In this document: positions 34,664 through 44,336 of the stretch, in pieces
Layout of the letters: the number at the start of each line of letters is the position of its first letter
Numbering within the stretch: the first letter of the stretch is position 1
DNA from: a virus
Direction: 5' to 3' (one strand)
DNA: 64,000 nt
IMG/VR virus record: IMGVR_UViG_3300031673_011235
Location: 1-64,000 of that record
The notes under the pieces: model-generated
Database searches by the model: none
Told to the model about the DNA's origin: nothing
What the model saw: only the letters and a program-made list of their open reading frames with translations
Program-made: the position numbers and the translations under genes

Positions 34664-36681
34664 TTCTGAATTATCTCCTTTACTCTATTACGACGTTCTC
34701 TAACAAATGGCCTGTTTATACTACCTGGTTTGTCAGCATCAGCAGCGGCGCCGCTTATATCTATAGTTTTTGAAACAAACGTGCTTTCTACAGCTGACGG
34801 TCTTGGTATTCCATTTTCGATATGAACATTCAAGAAGGTCCACCACTCTTTCTCGGTAACCAAACTACGTTTAATTTGATTATTTATGTAAATATGTTTA
34901 TCGAACTGAATAGATTTATAGGCACGTTTTAATTTTTTAATAGCTAAAGATAGTCTTTGTGCTTCATATTCGGCTTCGTGTTCAGGATCAGTTGCTATGT
35001 CGTCAATTGTCTTGGCTTCCTCGTCGGTAACATAGGTCCAAATAGACTCGTCCGCTGAAGTTTGATTATTCCTGTTAATTAATTGGGAGTATCTTTGCTT
35101 ACCAATATTTTTCGCTTTATAAGAGTCATCAAAATAACCAGGAAACATCGGTACGGTATCAATGCCGGCAGGCATAGTTGAACTAATATCGTTGTCGTTT
35201 AAAAATATTCTGGGGTGCTCTATGGATATTGTTTGTGTACCCTGCCCATCCGCGCTTATAGTAGACGTGATAGAAGAAATATTACCAACTATGGAAGGAA
35301 AAATTTCGTCCAAAACAACCGCGGGAAAACCAACTAATCTATAAGGAGTATAATTAGTAGATATGCTTACAGATCGGCTATTAAACCGTTCGGTAATAAA
35401 TTGACGATCTAATGTATTACTGATAAAGTCTACCGGTTTTTTAGTTTCTTCATCAGTAAATACTTTTTCCATATCTATATAAGGCTGTGGAGATATTTCG
35501 TTATCTTTATTGAACAAATTAGCATATGTTCTATCTGCTAATGAAGGGGGCGAACCTTGATGTATTTGCATTCCTCTATATTTTTCTTCGCTTGTCAGAG
35601 AAAAAATAGGCAGTCCGTCCTTTTTTTGAACCTCAATAGACGGACTATAATGAAACAGTAAACAGTGTACATCCGCGGTTGGACTGGCTTTAGCTAATAA
35701 AGTTATGGGCTCAAAAAACATTCTGGTTGGCTCTGTTAAAAAATTTCTTTGGTAGTCTAGATTTGATATTTGATCAGGGTAAATAATATTGGATCTCAAA
35801 GGCATTAAATAATCAGTTTTAGGTTTAAAAATTATGGTTGATACCGGATGAACAGCATTTGGATGTTTTATAGGAGCCGCGATTTCAGTCCAATCATACA
35901 TCAAATAAGTTAATATAACAGATAAAGCTTGCATAAAATTAGTTGTTGAAGATAAGCTTTCTACTTCTTGTAATAACATTTGCACTAAATATTCATCCTG
36001 AATAAGTTTTTCAGCTTTAGAGTTTTCTAAAATTAGTGCCCTTTTATTTAATTTTAAAGAGTTATTTACAATTGGGTAATACCCGTTGAGTTTATTTATA
36101 TGTTCTAATAAACTTAAGAGTGTGGCACTTAAAGTCAATTTATCTTCTAAAGTAGTTTTTAACGCATTTAATAAATTAAAATATTGCAACTCTTTGGTGA
36201 AATACCACGTATCTTTTTTTCGGCTGGCCACTATCTCTTCATCGGGTAAATTTTTCGTATAATCAGCAAACTGTTTTTCTGTCGTGTTGTTAGTAGTTGC
36301 CTTACCATCATATTTTCCAGGCATTAAATACATAGATCTTTCTTGAACATTTTGCACAGTAAAATTTACTGGAGATATATATGTATGATACCAGTTTGAA
36401 GTTGCACTAATAAATGTTAAAGTAATGTGTCTTGACTGAGTGTCTTTATTCATACCTATGTTGGCCAACTCTCCTTCAAAAATTAACCTATAGTCCTCAT
36501 CAACAAAGTAAAATAAATGGGCCAGAGTTTTTGGTAAAAGAAAGGGCATCTTAGAGTGTGGTGCAACTGAAAACGTAGCCTGAACCGGCTGACCGACTTG
36601 TTCCATTATAGTAACTGAGTTAAAAGGAATTTCTAATCCTTCTAAATATAATTTACATTTTATGTCTTTTGCGTATGCCAT
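34660..36681 (-). CDS. Baseplate hub-like protein, 673 aa
   Basis: N terminus DIKCKLYLEGLEIPFNSVTI and FYFVDEDYRLIFEGELANIG have the look of the beta domain of gpD/gp27-type hub proteins. Its place directly after the tape measure gene agrees with tail-tube/hub order. The remainder is a mixture of helices and beta strands without enzymatic motifs. Alternative: another large baseplate component. Confidence 0.55.
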   Translation of the reverse strand: MAYAKDIKCKLYLEGLEIPFNSVTIMEQVGQPVQATFSVAPHSKMPFLLPKTLAHLFYFVDEDYRLIFEGELANIGMNKDTQSRHITLTFISATSNWYHTYISPVNFTVQNVQERSMYLMPGKYDGKATTNNTTEKQFADYTKNLPDEEIVASRKKDTWYFTKELQYFNLLNALKTTLEDKLTLSATLLSLLEHINKLNGYYPIVNNSLKLNKRALILENSKAEKLIQDEYLVQMLLQEVESLSSTTNFMQALSVILTYLMYDWTEIAAPIKHPNAVHPVSTIIFKPKTDYLMPLRSNIIYPDQISNLDYQRNFLTEPTRMFFEPITLLAKASPTADVHCLLFHYSPSIEVQKKDGLPIFSLTSEEKYRGMQIHQGSPPSLADRTYANLFNKDNEISPQPYIDMEKVFTDEETKKPVDFISNTLDRQFITERFNSRSVSISTNYTPYRLVGFPAVVLDEIFPSIVGNISSITSTISADGQGTQTISIEHPRIFLNDNDISSTMPAGIDTVPMFPGYFDDSYKAKNIGKQRYSQLINRNNQTSADESIWTYVTDEEAKTIDDIATDPEHEAEYEAQRLSLAIKKLKRAYKSIQFDKHIYINNQIKRSLVTEKEWWTFLNVHIENGIPRPSAVESTFVSKTIDISGAAADADKPGSINRPFVRERRNRVKEIIQK

Positions 36682-36687
36682 AAATTT

Positions 36688-39633
36688 CTATCCATTCCCC
36701 CCGGCAGTTAATGTGTCGCTTGTTACAGGAGCCAAAAATTGATTTCTATTACTATTTAACATTTCTACTGTTTTCCGAAGATCATTGGCAGCCTTAGCCT
36801 CTATAGTAAATATATCTTTAATTTCTTTAAACATTCCAGAATTTATTTTATACTCGGAGAGAAGTTTATCCATATCTTTTTTAACCTGTACGCCCACATC
36901 GCCCGCCTCGTCTGTATATTTAAGTCCTGAGCCTATAGTCGCCATAGCTCTCGATATTGTAGTTGAGGTAGGATATTTTTGAGTTGGAAGAGCGTAATCA
37001 TAGGCTACATCATATAACAACCTGGTATCTTCTGATACTGCCATAAGTGCTTTGGTTTGGTCTTCGCCGCTCATTTTTATTATTTCTGTTAAACGTGCGG
37101 CCGTGCTTGTAGCATAAGCATCTACATCGCCCAGTTCAGCTTTATTACCAGTTAACAGTTGAAAAGCTGACATTAAATTTTGATCACGATTAGTTCCAAC
37201 AAGTTGGCTTAAAGGATTACCAACAGCAGTAGCATTAAACACTTCGAAACCCGCCGCCAACATTTTTGATCTGTAAGCTTCCATGTTAGCCAATTCATTG
37301 CGTTTCGCCACTGATCCTAATGTTGGGTCTTCAGCTATTTTCTTGGTATAACTTTCTTGAAAGGAATCAAAGACCTGACCAAATCTTATTGCTGCACCAG
37401 CAGAATCAGCTTCTGACCAATAACCTATTTTTGATGTAGCCGCAATAATAAATTCTTCAGCAGAACTATAGCCTGAATATTTAGCTATTTTATTTAAAGC
37501 GGGGTTGCCAATGCCCCATTTTTCTCGTATCAATTTTTTAGCTGGGTCCACAGCATTCATATAATTGCGTTCAGCTCGTCTGGACATGTCTGCACCTGAA
37601 AGGTCACCTGTACCGGCCGGTATGGTAAACAGTCCACCAAGTATAGGTATAGCTGGTCGTGGAGTAAATACTGGTTCTACGTAAGTAGGCACAGGAGTAA
37701 ATAAATTTGATGCAAGTGTAGGATTTAATTCAGCTAGTCCAGTTAAATCAACTCCCTGTGTTCTAGTAAATTTGCCTTCAAGTTGATCCCAAAAAGTTGT
37801 AACTTCATAAGCAAGTGGATCTATAACCATCGAATATCCCACTGACGCCACATTTCCAATTTTTCGTAATTTTCCAAATGCTGCCTCATCTGCCCAATAT
37901 TTTATTTGATCTAATATTCCTGGTTCCTCGTCTAAACGTAATTTTTGCATTTTTCCATGTTCACCATAAAGTCTTCCAACTCGTTGTGCCCTAGTCTGAA
38001 CAGCCATTAAAGCTGCAGCTTCATTATCTTTCATTCCTATCTCTGTTGTTAAAAATCCTTTAAATGCAGCAGGGTCTATTTTAGCAACCCCAGTGGCCAT
38101 TGTGTACATATCCTGATATTGCTTTAATGTAACGGCGTTAAAAAATTCTGGACCAAGTTTACCTATTTGCTCTCCTCGATTACCCATAAATTTAAAATAA
38201 GCTTCTGGATCACCCATAATATTGCCAACCGCACTTATTTTATCAGTAAACGTCATCCTGCTTAATTGGTCAGTAGTTGTTCCTTGAGACAGAACAGCTT
38301 CATTTATAGCCCCCATATTAGACAATGCGGAACTCCAACCACGTTGTGTTAACCAGCCAGCTGTGGCTTCAGGCCCGCCAAATTGTCTAACAGTTTCAGC
38401 AGACATTTGTTGAGATTGTTGTAAAGCTCTAACATTAACACCCATATTTATAGCGCCTCGAAATCCAGCCTCTAGAGGAATGCCTGTACCTTGAACCATG
38501 CCAATACCCTGTGTTCCCATAGCCATTAATTGCGACGGTAAAAGTCCAGACATAGATGATTGTGCTCCAAGCCCAACCGCAAAACTTAGAGGATCTTGAA
38601 TACCGATAGACCCCCATTGCGCCATAGCTTGCGTAGCGCCAGTTAAACTAGTATGTAAAATGTGTTTAACTTGTTGAACAGATCCTAATAATTTAGCGAC
38701 TTCTTGAGTATATTGTTCGGCAGTCCTAACAGCATCAAAACCTCCAAATTCAGTGTATGATGTAATAGCTTGTTCGGCTTCTGGACGGGAGACACCTCTC
38801 ATACGAACACCGGGCGATTGAATAATTTCATTAATTTGTCTGGAAGCAACCATAGCTTGATTGGAATCAATCTCACCACCTAAAAATCGCCATGAAGTGT
38901 TTTGAATAAATCTGGCTCTATCAAGATCTCTACGATAAGTAGTAGCTAAAATATCTGTGGCCTCGCTACTAATCAAACCACCAGCAATTGCCCCAATAGG
39001 GCCTCCCAACATTCCACCTACAACGGTGGCGCCTAATGCTCCGCCCACGCCGGCTCCAGCCATACCAGCACCGAAAGATAAAATATCAACCATTTTTTCA
39101 CGTGTTAATATATCTCGTGATGCTTGACTGTAAGCCCCTGGACTAATAGCCATATCTGGACTATAGCCGGTTCCCAGAATAGCAGCACCTAATGTAGAAA
39201 TAGTTCCTCTATTTCTTAAATCAGGAATAAAAGCCTGGTCTGGTCCGATATTAGACATTCCATAAGACATGCCTGCTTTATGCACATCATCAAGAAGTTT
39301 TTGATAACCTAATCTGCCGGAATCAACTACATTTTGGTAACCTGTCATAAATTTGCCTGTAAAATCTTGTCCACGCAAAAATAAATCAGACGTAGTTTCC
39401 ACAAATTTTTTGGAAGTTTCGGGCAGCGACGTTTGTAAATTGGCTAAACCCGTAGTACCAAAAGGTTGTTTTGTTATATTAGCTTGTAACGATGACAGGT
39501 CTTGAATATCCGAGCGTGTAGACGCGAATGACCCACCACCAAAAGCCATGTCTAAACTATTTCTTAATTCTTGTAATTTAGCGGATACATCACTGGTATC
39601 CAACGAAACTTTATAAACAATACTTTTGGGCAT
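36688..39633 (-). CDS. Tail tape measure protein
   Basis: 981 aa, the longest gene of the block, with long Ala/Gln/Ser-rich helices. A Gly/Ala-rich hydrophobic stretch (about residues 190-225, GAGMAGAGVGGALGATVVGG) suits membrane passage during injection. It follows two chaperone-like genes, the standard place. Sets tail length and exits into the host with DNA. A small antisense frame at 38435-38617 is not a gene. Confidence 0.8.
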   Translation of the reverse strand: MPKSIVYKVSLDTSDVSAKLQELRNSLDMAFGGGSFASTRSDIQDLSSLQANITKQPFGTTGLANLQTSLPETSKKFVETTSDLFLRGQDFTGKFMTGYQNVVDSGRLGYQKLLDDVHKAGMSYGMSNIGPDQAFIPDLRNRGTISTLGAAILGTGYSPDMAISPGAYSQASRDILTREKMVDILSFGAGMAGAGVGGALGATVVGGMLGGPIGAIAGGLISSEATDILATTYRRDLDRARFIQNTSWRFLGGEIDSNQAMVASRQINEIIQSPGVRMRGVSRPEAEQAITSYTEFGGFDAVRTAEQYTQEVAKLLGSVQQVKHILHTSLTGATQAMAQWGSIGIQDPLSFAVGLGAQSSMSGLLPSQLMAMGTQGIGMVQGTGIPLEAGFRGAINMGVNVRALQQSQQMSAETVRQFGGPEATAGWLTQRGWSSALSNMGAINEAVLSQGTTTDQLSRMTFTDKISAVGNIMGDPEAYFKFMGNRGEQIGKLGPEFFNAVTLKQYQDMYTMATGVAKIDPAAFKGFLTTEIGMKDNEAAALMAVQTRAQRVGRLYGEHGKMQKLRLDEEPGILDQIKYWADEAAFGKLRKIGNVASVGYSMVIDPLAYEVTTFWDQLEGKFTRTQGVDLTGLAELNPTLASNLFTPVPTYVEPVFTPRPAIPILGGLFTIPAGTGDLSGADMSRRAERNYMNAVDPAKKLIREKWGIGNPALNKIAKYSGYSSAEEFIIAATSKIGYWSEADSAGAAIRFGQVFDSFQESYTKKIAEDPTLGSVAKRNELANMEAYRSKMLAAGFEVFNATAVGNPLSQLVGTNRDQNLMSAFQLLTGNKAELGDVDAYATSTAARLTEIIKMSGEDQTKALMAVSEDTRLLYDVAYDYALPTQKYPTSTTISRAMATIGSGLKYTDEAGDVGVQVKKDMDKLLSEYKINSGMFKEIKDIFTIEAKAANDLRKTVEMLNSNRNQFLAPVTSDTLTAGGNG

Positions 39634-39992
39634 TACTCTATCCGTGTCAAATTAGATTTGAAATTAATGGGTTTATTTTTTATAGATTTTTTTAGGTCGC
39701 CTGTTGATTTTACTTTTATTTTTTCTTTTTTTATTTTGTCAAATAACTTACCAGCTATTTGACTATAATCTTTACGTTCTTTAGGAATAGAAGGATCCAA
39801 TAAATCTCTATAAATTTTCATTTGAGAATTAAATTTATTAACCTCTTTTGCCGAAGATCGATCTAATTGAGTCGCATTAACAGTCAGTTTAAATCGTAAA
39901 TCTTCAATTATTTCTTTGTCAATATATCGTTTAATTAAATATATTTCTACGGGCGTTTGGTAAAATTTTTCAATGTCAACCCCAGCCAACAT
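39633..39992 (-). CDS. Tail assembly chaperone-like protein 2, 119 aa
   Basis: Basic and helical; last codons rich in Lys (KKIKKEKIKVKST). It starts where the previous gene ends (one-base overlap) and ends where the tape measure begins, the position of phage tail chaperones gpG/gpGT. The two chaperone-like genes are in different frames; a programmed frameshift joining them was not identified. Confidence 0.55.
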   Translation of the reverse strand: MLAGVDIEKFYQTPVEIYLIKRYIDKEIIEDLRFKLTVNATQLDRSSAKEVNKFNSQMKIYRDLLDPSIPKERKDYSQIAGKLFDKIKKEKIKVKSTGDLKKSIKNKPINFKSNLTRIE

Positions 39993-40402
39993 TAAGTCGA
40001 TTCTTGCCCTGTTGATTGGGGAGGTGTAAAATTTTCCATTACCTCTGGTTTTATCAATGCGGATCTCAACTCTTTTTCAAACTTATCCTGTGTAATCATC
40101 AATAAATCGAGAACAATGGATCCCTTGTTTTCTAAAAACGCATACCATTCTTCAGGAGTTTTAAACTCATGATTATCATAAGATTTAATGGTGCGGGACA
40201 AGAGTTTAGTTTGATAGATGTGAAGAATGAGGGCCTGTGTACCAGTTAGTGTTTTCATTTCCTCTTCAACCGCTATCTGGTCTTTGGCTCGTAGATTTGA
40301 TATCCTTACTTTTAGTTTACCATCTAAAAATTCAAATTCTTTGATGGCCTCATTTTTAAAAATAAGGTCCTCTACATATTGTTGCAATTCTTTGTTAGAC
40401 AT
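39992..40402 (-). CDS. Tail assembly chaperone-like protein 1, 136 aa
   Basis: Acidic alpha/beta protein (EFEFLDGKLKVRISNLRAKD, TPEEWYAFLENKG), typical of tail chaperones that bind the tape measure. First gene of the late minus-strand operon behind the promoter at 40437. Confidence 0.6.
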   Translation of the reverse strand: MSNKELQQYVEDLIFKNEAIKEFEFLDGKLKVRISNLRAKDQIAVEEEMKTLTGTQALILHIYQTKLLSRTIKSYDNHEFKTPEEWYAFLENKGSIVLDLLMITQDKFEKELRSALIKPEVMENFTPPQSTGQEST

Positions 40403-40436
40403 AATTTAATAATTGGTTATAATGTATTTCTGTGAT

Positions 40437-40465
40437 AATATACGATAATTTTTGCGGCCTGTCAA
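40437..40465 (-). promoter_or_regulatory. Promoter TTGACA-N17-TATATT for the structural operon
   Basis: Minus strand: -35 40465-40460, -10 40442-40437, spacer 17; same hexamers as at 7471 and 58019. It lies 35 bases before the chaperone ATG and back-to-back with the plus-strand motif at 40484. Confidence 0.8.
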
Positions 40466-40483
40466 TAGTAAGAACTCTTTTTC

Positions 40484-40493
40484 TGGTATAAGA
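40484..40493 (+). promoter_or_regulatory. TGGTATAAGA promoter-like motif 4
   Basis: Exact decamer; the downstream gene starts at 40536 with GGAGG. It is divergent to the structural promoter, so both operons start from this 130-base region. Confidence 0.65.
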
Positions 40494-40535
40494 AAATTGT
40501 TATAAACAAACATTTATTATGGAGGATTTGACAAA

Positions 40536-40979
40536 ATGAAATTAATTATGTATGTTGATGGTGGATGCATAAACAACCATGACAAAAACAAGGTAAATGA
40601 GGCCTACGGTTCTTTTAAAGTTATAGAAGAGCTGGAAGACGAACAAAAAGTGCTTGCAACTTGTAAACTAAACTTTGGGGAATTTACTAACAATGAAGCA
40701 GAATATTTAGCCATATATTACGGAATAATGTTTATTTATTCTATAATATCTGAGAAGGTTTGTCGTAATTTAGATGGTCCCGTTACCGCATTAATTTACA
40801 CGGACAGCCAATTGGTTGTAAACCAGGTATGGGGCGATTGGGAAGTTAAAGAGTCTAGATTAGAGCCATTTTGCCAAATGGTAAAAGAAGTGGTAGAGAT
40901 ATCAACAGTAAATGATGCAGTAATCATAAATGCGAAGTGGGTAGAGAGAGCACAGATAGAGAAAGAACTAGGCCATTAG
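40536..40979 (+). CDS. Ribonuclease H-like protein, 147 aa
   Basis: TATGGAGGATTTG upstream gives a GGAGG site. The RNase HI pattern is visible: first Asp in YVDGG (D8), Glu in FTNNEAEYLAI (E55 region), second Asp in LIYTDSQLVVNQ. The expected fourth acidic residue near the end (consensus A-D or G-H) is not clear; the protein ends QIEKELGH, with a final His as in some phage relatives. Would cut RNA in RNA-DNA hybrids, useful in primer removal or, speculatively, for retron msDNA processing. Overlaps the next gene by 43 bases. Confidence 0.75.
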   Translation: MKLIMYVDGGCINNHDKNKVNEAYGSFKVIEELEDEQKVLATCKLNFGEFTNNEAEYLAIYYGIMFIYSIISEKVCRNLDGPVTALIYTDSQLVVNQVWGDWEVKESRLEPFCQMVKEVVEISTVNDAVIINAKWVERAQIEKELGH

Positions 40980-41746
40980 TTTCAATAATAATGCCTGCCT
41001 GGCGCGCGGTATTATTTATTGACAGGGCTATAGAATCAGTCATAAATCAAAATTTTCCATATCTTTATGAACTAGTTATTGTTGACGACGGGTCTGATGA
41101 TAAAGACAGAACGTGGAATAAAATAATGGGTTGGAAACGAATGGAGTCTGTCAAAAAAAACATAGTAATTCAGACACATAAACTAGACTGCAACTGTGGT
41201 CCTGGATTTGCCAGACACTTAGCTATAGCCAAATCATCAGGCAAATATATTTGTTATTTGGATGCCGATGATGAGTTATGTTCCAGCAGAATACTCGGGG
41301 CCGTGAAGATTTTTGAACAAAATCCTAAAGCTGACGTAGTTTTAAGTAATTACTATATAATAGAAAATAGGCAACACATTTTATATGACCCGTCTAGAAT
41401 CATTTGGAAAGTTCATGAAATATTACAAAAACGAAACGTCATCATACCTCTCGGCGTAATGCATACCAGGGAAATTTATGATAAAACAACTGGTTGGCCT
41501 CAATATTTAGTTTGTGGAGAAGACGGTATTTTATGGAGACGTATGTCTGAGGTTGGGGCCGTTTTCGATGTTTGTGGTTTTACAGCAGGAATATATAGAG
41601 TAAGGAAACAAAGTCAGTCCAGGACACAAAGAAAATTTGACAGCGGACGTTCTTTTGCGTATAATGATGAACATCCAGATGGTTCGCACGGCCAATACCT
41701 AGATAATTTGTCAGATGAGGAACTAAGCCAATACTTTAAAAAATGA
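40937..41746 (+). CDS. Family 2 glycosyltransferase, 269 aa
   Basis: GTG at 40937 is the only start before the first strand (PLVSIIMPAWRAVLFIDRAI). Then come ELVIVDDGSDD (donor Asp), the metal motif YLDADDELC (D-x-D) and GEDGILWRRM (acceptor-side Glu-Asp). Typical GT-A fold enzyme. It has no clear Shine-Dalgarno, so translation probably depends on coupling with the RNase H gene. Substrate unknown. Confidence 0.8.
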   Translation: MGRESTDRERTRPLVSIIMPAWRAVLFIDRAIESVINQNFPYLYELVIVDDGSDDKDRTWNKIMGWKRMESVKKNIVIQTHKLDCNCGPGFARHLAIAKSSGKYICYLDADDELCSSRILGAVKIFEQNPKADVVLSNYYIIENRQHILYDPSRIIWKVHEILQKRNVIIPLGVMHTREIYDKTTGWPQYLVCGEDGILWRRMSEVGAVFDVCGFTAGIYRVRKQSQSRTQRKFDSGRSFAYNDEHPDGSHGQYLDNLSDEELSQYFKK

Positions 41747-43161
41747 TACTACTAGAAGATAAGATCTATGTTAACATAGAAGATCTTGATATTAAAAAAA
41801 TAGAAAAAATAAAAAAAGACTTAACTATAACAAACCCACTGTGGAAAAAGGCGGCTCAATTAGAACTCTCGGTATGGGGTAAACCCCAATATCTAGAATT
41901 CTATGTACAAAAGGGCCGCCATTTTATTTTACCCAGCGGGTATATCAATGATTTGTTAAGGCAATGGGGTCCTGCCGAAAAACCACCACAATTAATTGAC
42001 AGCAGGTTTGAAACCTCAAATCTATTAAACATACAATTTAAGGGAATTTTGAAACCTTTTCAACAAGTTGCCTGTGACATAGCCTTAATAAAATCTTTTG
42101 GTGTTATTCAAGCTCCTACAGGCAGTGGAAAAACTGTATGCGCTATTTATTTAATAGTAAAAAGAAAACAGCCTACTTTAATTCTAGTAGACCAAATAGA
42201 GTTGGGCAACCAATTTGTAAACAAATTAATAGAATTTACCAATCTTACTAAAGACGATATTGGTTTTATAGGCAATGACCAATTTTCAATAAAACCTGTA
42301 ACTGTGGCTTTACTACAAAGTATGCACAGACTTGACGATAGATACTATGATGAGATAAATAAAAATATTGGTCAAATAATATGTGACGAAACACACATTA
42401 TTGCCGCGGACACATATTATAATGTAATGACCAAACTAAAAGCAAAATATAAAATAGGACTTAGTGCTACCCCGAAAAGAGAAGACGGGCTTACCCAAGT
42501 AATATTTTGGGCTACAGGTCCAATTATTTACACGGTACCATTTAACGATGTTTCCAATATTATAAAACCAGAAATTGTAACGATTCCTACCACTTATTAT
42601 TTTCCTCTTATTTCTATTACAGAGTATACTGATATGATTACTGACCTGTCCGCGTGTGAAACCAGAAACCAATTAATAGTTGATACTGTCACAGAAAAAC
42701 GGTATAAGGATTTACAGAAAGTTTTACTGTGTGACAGAATTATGCAAGTTATAATTTTACATAAAAAACTTCCTGGGTCAGACATACTTATATCACAAAT
42801 TTCTAAATACGATAAAGACAAAATAAAAAGTAAATATGGTGACCAAGAGGCTAAAGAAATTTTTAAAAAAACTTCTAAAAAGCATAGAGAAAGTATTATA
42901 ACCCGTTTAAATAACGAAACATTAACAACCTTAATATCAACATACGGATTATTTCACAAAGGTATAGATATTGTTACTTTAGAGATGGCCGCGTTTTGTG
43001 CACCCATTAGGTCCGAGGTAATGGTAAAACAGTGCCGCGGAAGAGTAATGAGAAAGAATAAAACAAAGAAAGCGGTAATAGTAGATTTTGTTGATAACAA
43101 TATTGAACTTTTATCTTGGCAGGCTAAAGCTCGCCAAAAACATTTAAAAGATTTTAAATAA
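41743..43161 (+). CDS. SF2 DNA/RNA helicase (UvsW/XPB-like)
   Basis: 472 aa. Motif I is QAPTGSGKT (about residues 123-131), motif II is DETH (about 208-211) and motif III is GLSATP. Motif VI is the arginine-rich QCRGRVMR (about 427-434). The N-terminal 100 residues are a substrate-binding region as in UvsW-type helicases, which unwind branched DNA and R-loops during recombination-dependent replication. Its ATG overlaps the glycosyltransferase TGA (ATGA). Confidence 0.85.
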   Translation: MILLEDKIYVNIEDLDIKKIEKIKKDLTITNPLWKKAAQLELSVWGKPQYLEFYVQKGRHFILPSGYINDLLRQWGPAEKPPQLIDSRFETSNLLNIQFKGILKPFQQVACDIALIKSFGVIQAPTGSGKTVCAIYLIVKRKQPTLILVDQIELGNQFVNKLIEFTNLTKDDIGFIGNDQFSIKPVTVALLQSMHRLDDRYYDEINKNIGQIICDETHIIAADTYYNVMTKLKAKYKIGLSATPKREDGLTQVIFWATGPIIYTVPFNDVSNIIKPEIVTIPTTYYFPLISITEYTDMITDLSACETRNQLIVDTVTEKRYKDLQKVLLCDRIMQVIILHKKLPGSDILISQISKYDKDKIKSKYGDQEAKEIFKKTSKKHRESIITRLNNETLTTLISTYGLFHKGIDIVTLEMAAFCAPIRSEVMVKQCRGRVMRKNKTKKAVIVDFVDNNIELLSWQAKARQKHLKDFK

Positions 43162-43178
43162 ACAAACCAATAATAAAA

Positions 43179-43568
43179 ATGGACAGAAAACCAATAGAAT
43201 ATCGCAAGCACTGCCCAATAAGAACTGGCGCTGGCGCGTGTCCCAACTGCTATACAGTGCACGGGGAAATGCTTGAAACATTATGCGATTATAATTGGCG
43301 AGAAGCATTTACTTACGCTACATTTGAAAGAGAAGATGTTAAGCGTATTATATATTTATCTGAGGGCGAAAACGACGGAGCGGCTTGGATCTGCTTAGTG
43401 CAATTAAAAAATAATAAATATGGCGCCATCAATGCCTGGTGTGATTATACTGGGTGGGACTGACAGGCTGGTGGTGAATCGGCAGTTGCCGATACTAAAA
43501 AAGAACTATTAAAAGATTTTTTTGTAGAGGATGATTTAAATAGATTCGGAATTAAAGGAAGGAAATAA
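43179..43568 (+). CDS. Small phage protein with an in-frame TGA at a family Cys position (possible selenoprotein or nonsense variant)
   Basis: Residues 1-94 end AWCDYTGWD, then TGA at 43461-43463 (codon 95). The same frame continues with QAGGESAVADTKKELLKDFF and DDLNRFGIKG to TAA at 43566-43568. This continues the same phage family, where the pattern is DYTGWDCQAGG and a DRxRLGL-like end (my recollection). The full-length TAA overlaps the next ATG as TAATG, the coupling style of this operon, so the whole frame looks maintained. At 20 bases after the TGA there is a perfect hairpin ATCGGC-AGTT-GCCGAT (43478-43493) with G in the first two loop bases, as in bacterial SECIS elements. Alternatives: a point nonsense mutation, base-call error, or suppression. 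Confidence 0.6.
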
Positions 43569-43891
43569 TGTCAATTTCAATTGATCTTTATGCTTATAAC
43601 CACAAATCATTAGTAGACGATTTAATAAAAATAGGTTGTTCGGACAACATTTTATTAGATAAAATTTTAACGACTTGCGGAGATGTGTTTGGTGAATCTT
43701 GCATTATTTTGTGCAACGAACATTGTGATGACGGAAACCCTTATTATAATATTGCAACATTAATAGATTCAGCATTTAATATATCTGATTCCTTTAACGT
43801 ATTTTTCTATAATGAAACTAAAAAAGAAGGAATAAATTATGTTGATATTTATGAGGTGGCAGAAGAATTAGGTATTAAACTCGAGGAATAA
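43568..43891 (+). CDS. Hypothetical 107-aa protein
   Basis: AAAGGAAGGAAA site; ATG overlaps the upstream TAA. Acidic, with a Cys/His-containing middle (ILCNEHCDDGNPYYNIATLI). No family recognised. Confidence 0.65.
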   Translation: MSISIDLYAYNHKSLVDDLIKIGCSDNILLDKILTTCGDVFGESCIILCNEHCDDGNPYYNIATLIDSAFNISDSFNVFFYNETKKEGINYVDIYEVAEELGIKLEE

Positions 43892-43902
43892 ACAATAACA
43901 AT

Positions 43903-44085
43903 ATGGCCACATACATTAAAGTCCCCAATAAAACTAAATGGCACATTTTAAAAAAACGCAAACGCTGGGACCAATACCCAACGACTCTTTGCGGCATTAG
44001 GCCCAGATATTATAGCCTTGCAAAATATAAAAGACCTGGTGCCGGGTCTATATGTAAAAATTGTTTAGCAAAGGAATCCTTATAA
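43903..44085 (+). CDS. Small zinc-binding phage protein, 60 aa
   Basis: Basic; contains TTLCG and CKNCLAKES at the end, with a His in the middle (WHILKKRK), the pattern of a small phage zinc-finger protein (C-x(n)-C-x-x-C). Likely nucleic-acid binding. Its stop overlaps the next ATG region. Confidence 0.65.
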   Translation: MATYIKVPNKTKWHILKKRKRWDQYPTTLCGIRPRYYSLAKYKRPGAGSICKNCLAKESL

Positions 44086-44336
44086 TGAGTAAAAAACAAA
44101 TTTCCGATGAAATTGAAAAACTAAAGAAAGAGAATCAAAATTTACGGGAAGCATTAATGTTTTACGCCAATCCTGAAAATTATGGGGATAATGGAGAAAT
44201 ATTTTGTGGGCACACCATTGCCGCGGACACTCTAAAAAACCTGAAGCAAAAAAAACCAAAAAATAATTTTACAATAAAATTATACCCTAAACTTTTGAAA
44301 TATTTTCATGATTTTAGTGCTAGGAGAATAAAATGA
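44085..44336 (+). CDS. Hypothetical coiled-coil protein, 83 aa
   Basis: ATG 44085 with AAGGA (about 44071) upstream is preferred over an earlier ATG. Helical N terminus (QISDEIEKLKKENQNLREAL) followed by a basic end. Its TGA overlaps the next ATG (ATGA at 44333). Confidence 0.6.
   Translation: MSKKQISDEIEKLKKENQNLREALMFYANPENYGDNGEIFCGHTIAADTLKNLKQKKPKNNFTIKLYPKLLKYFHDFSARRIK

Noticed and set aside
38435-38617. 60-codon antisense frame inside the tape measure gene
   Set aside because: Low-complexity translation, no ribosome site, fully inside a long convincing gene.
39633-40402. Programmed frameshift joining the two tail chaperone genes
   Set aside because: The two frames meet with a one-base overlap and I found no slippery heptamer there, so they are kept as separate genes.
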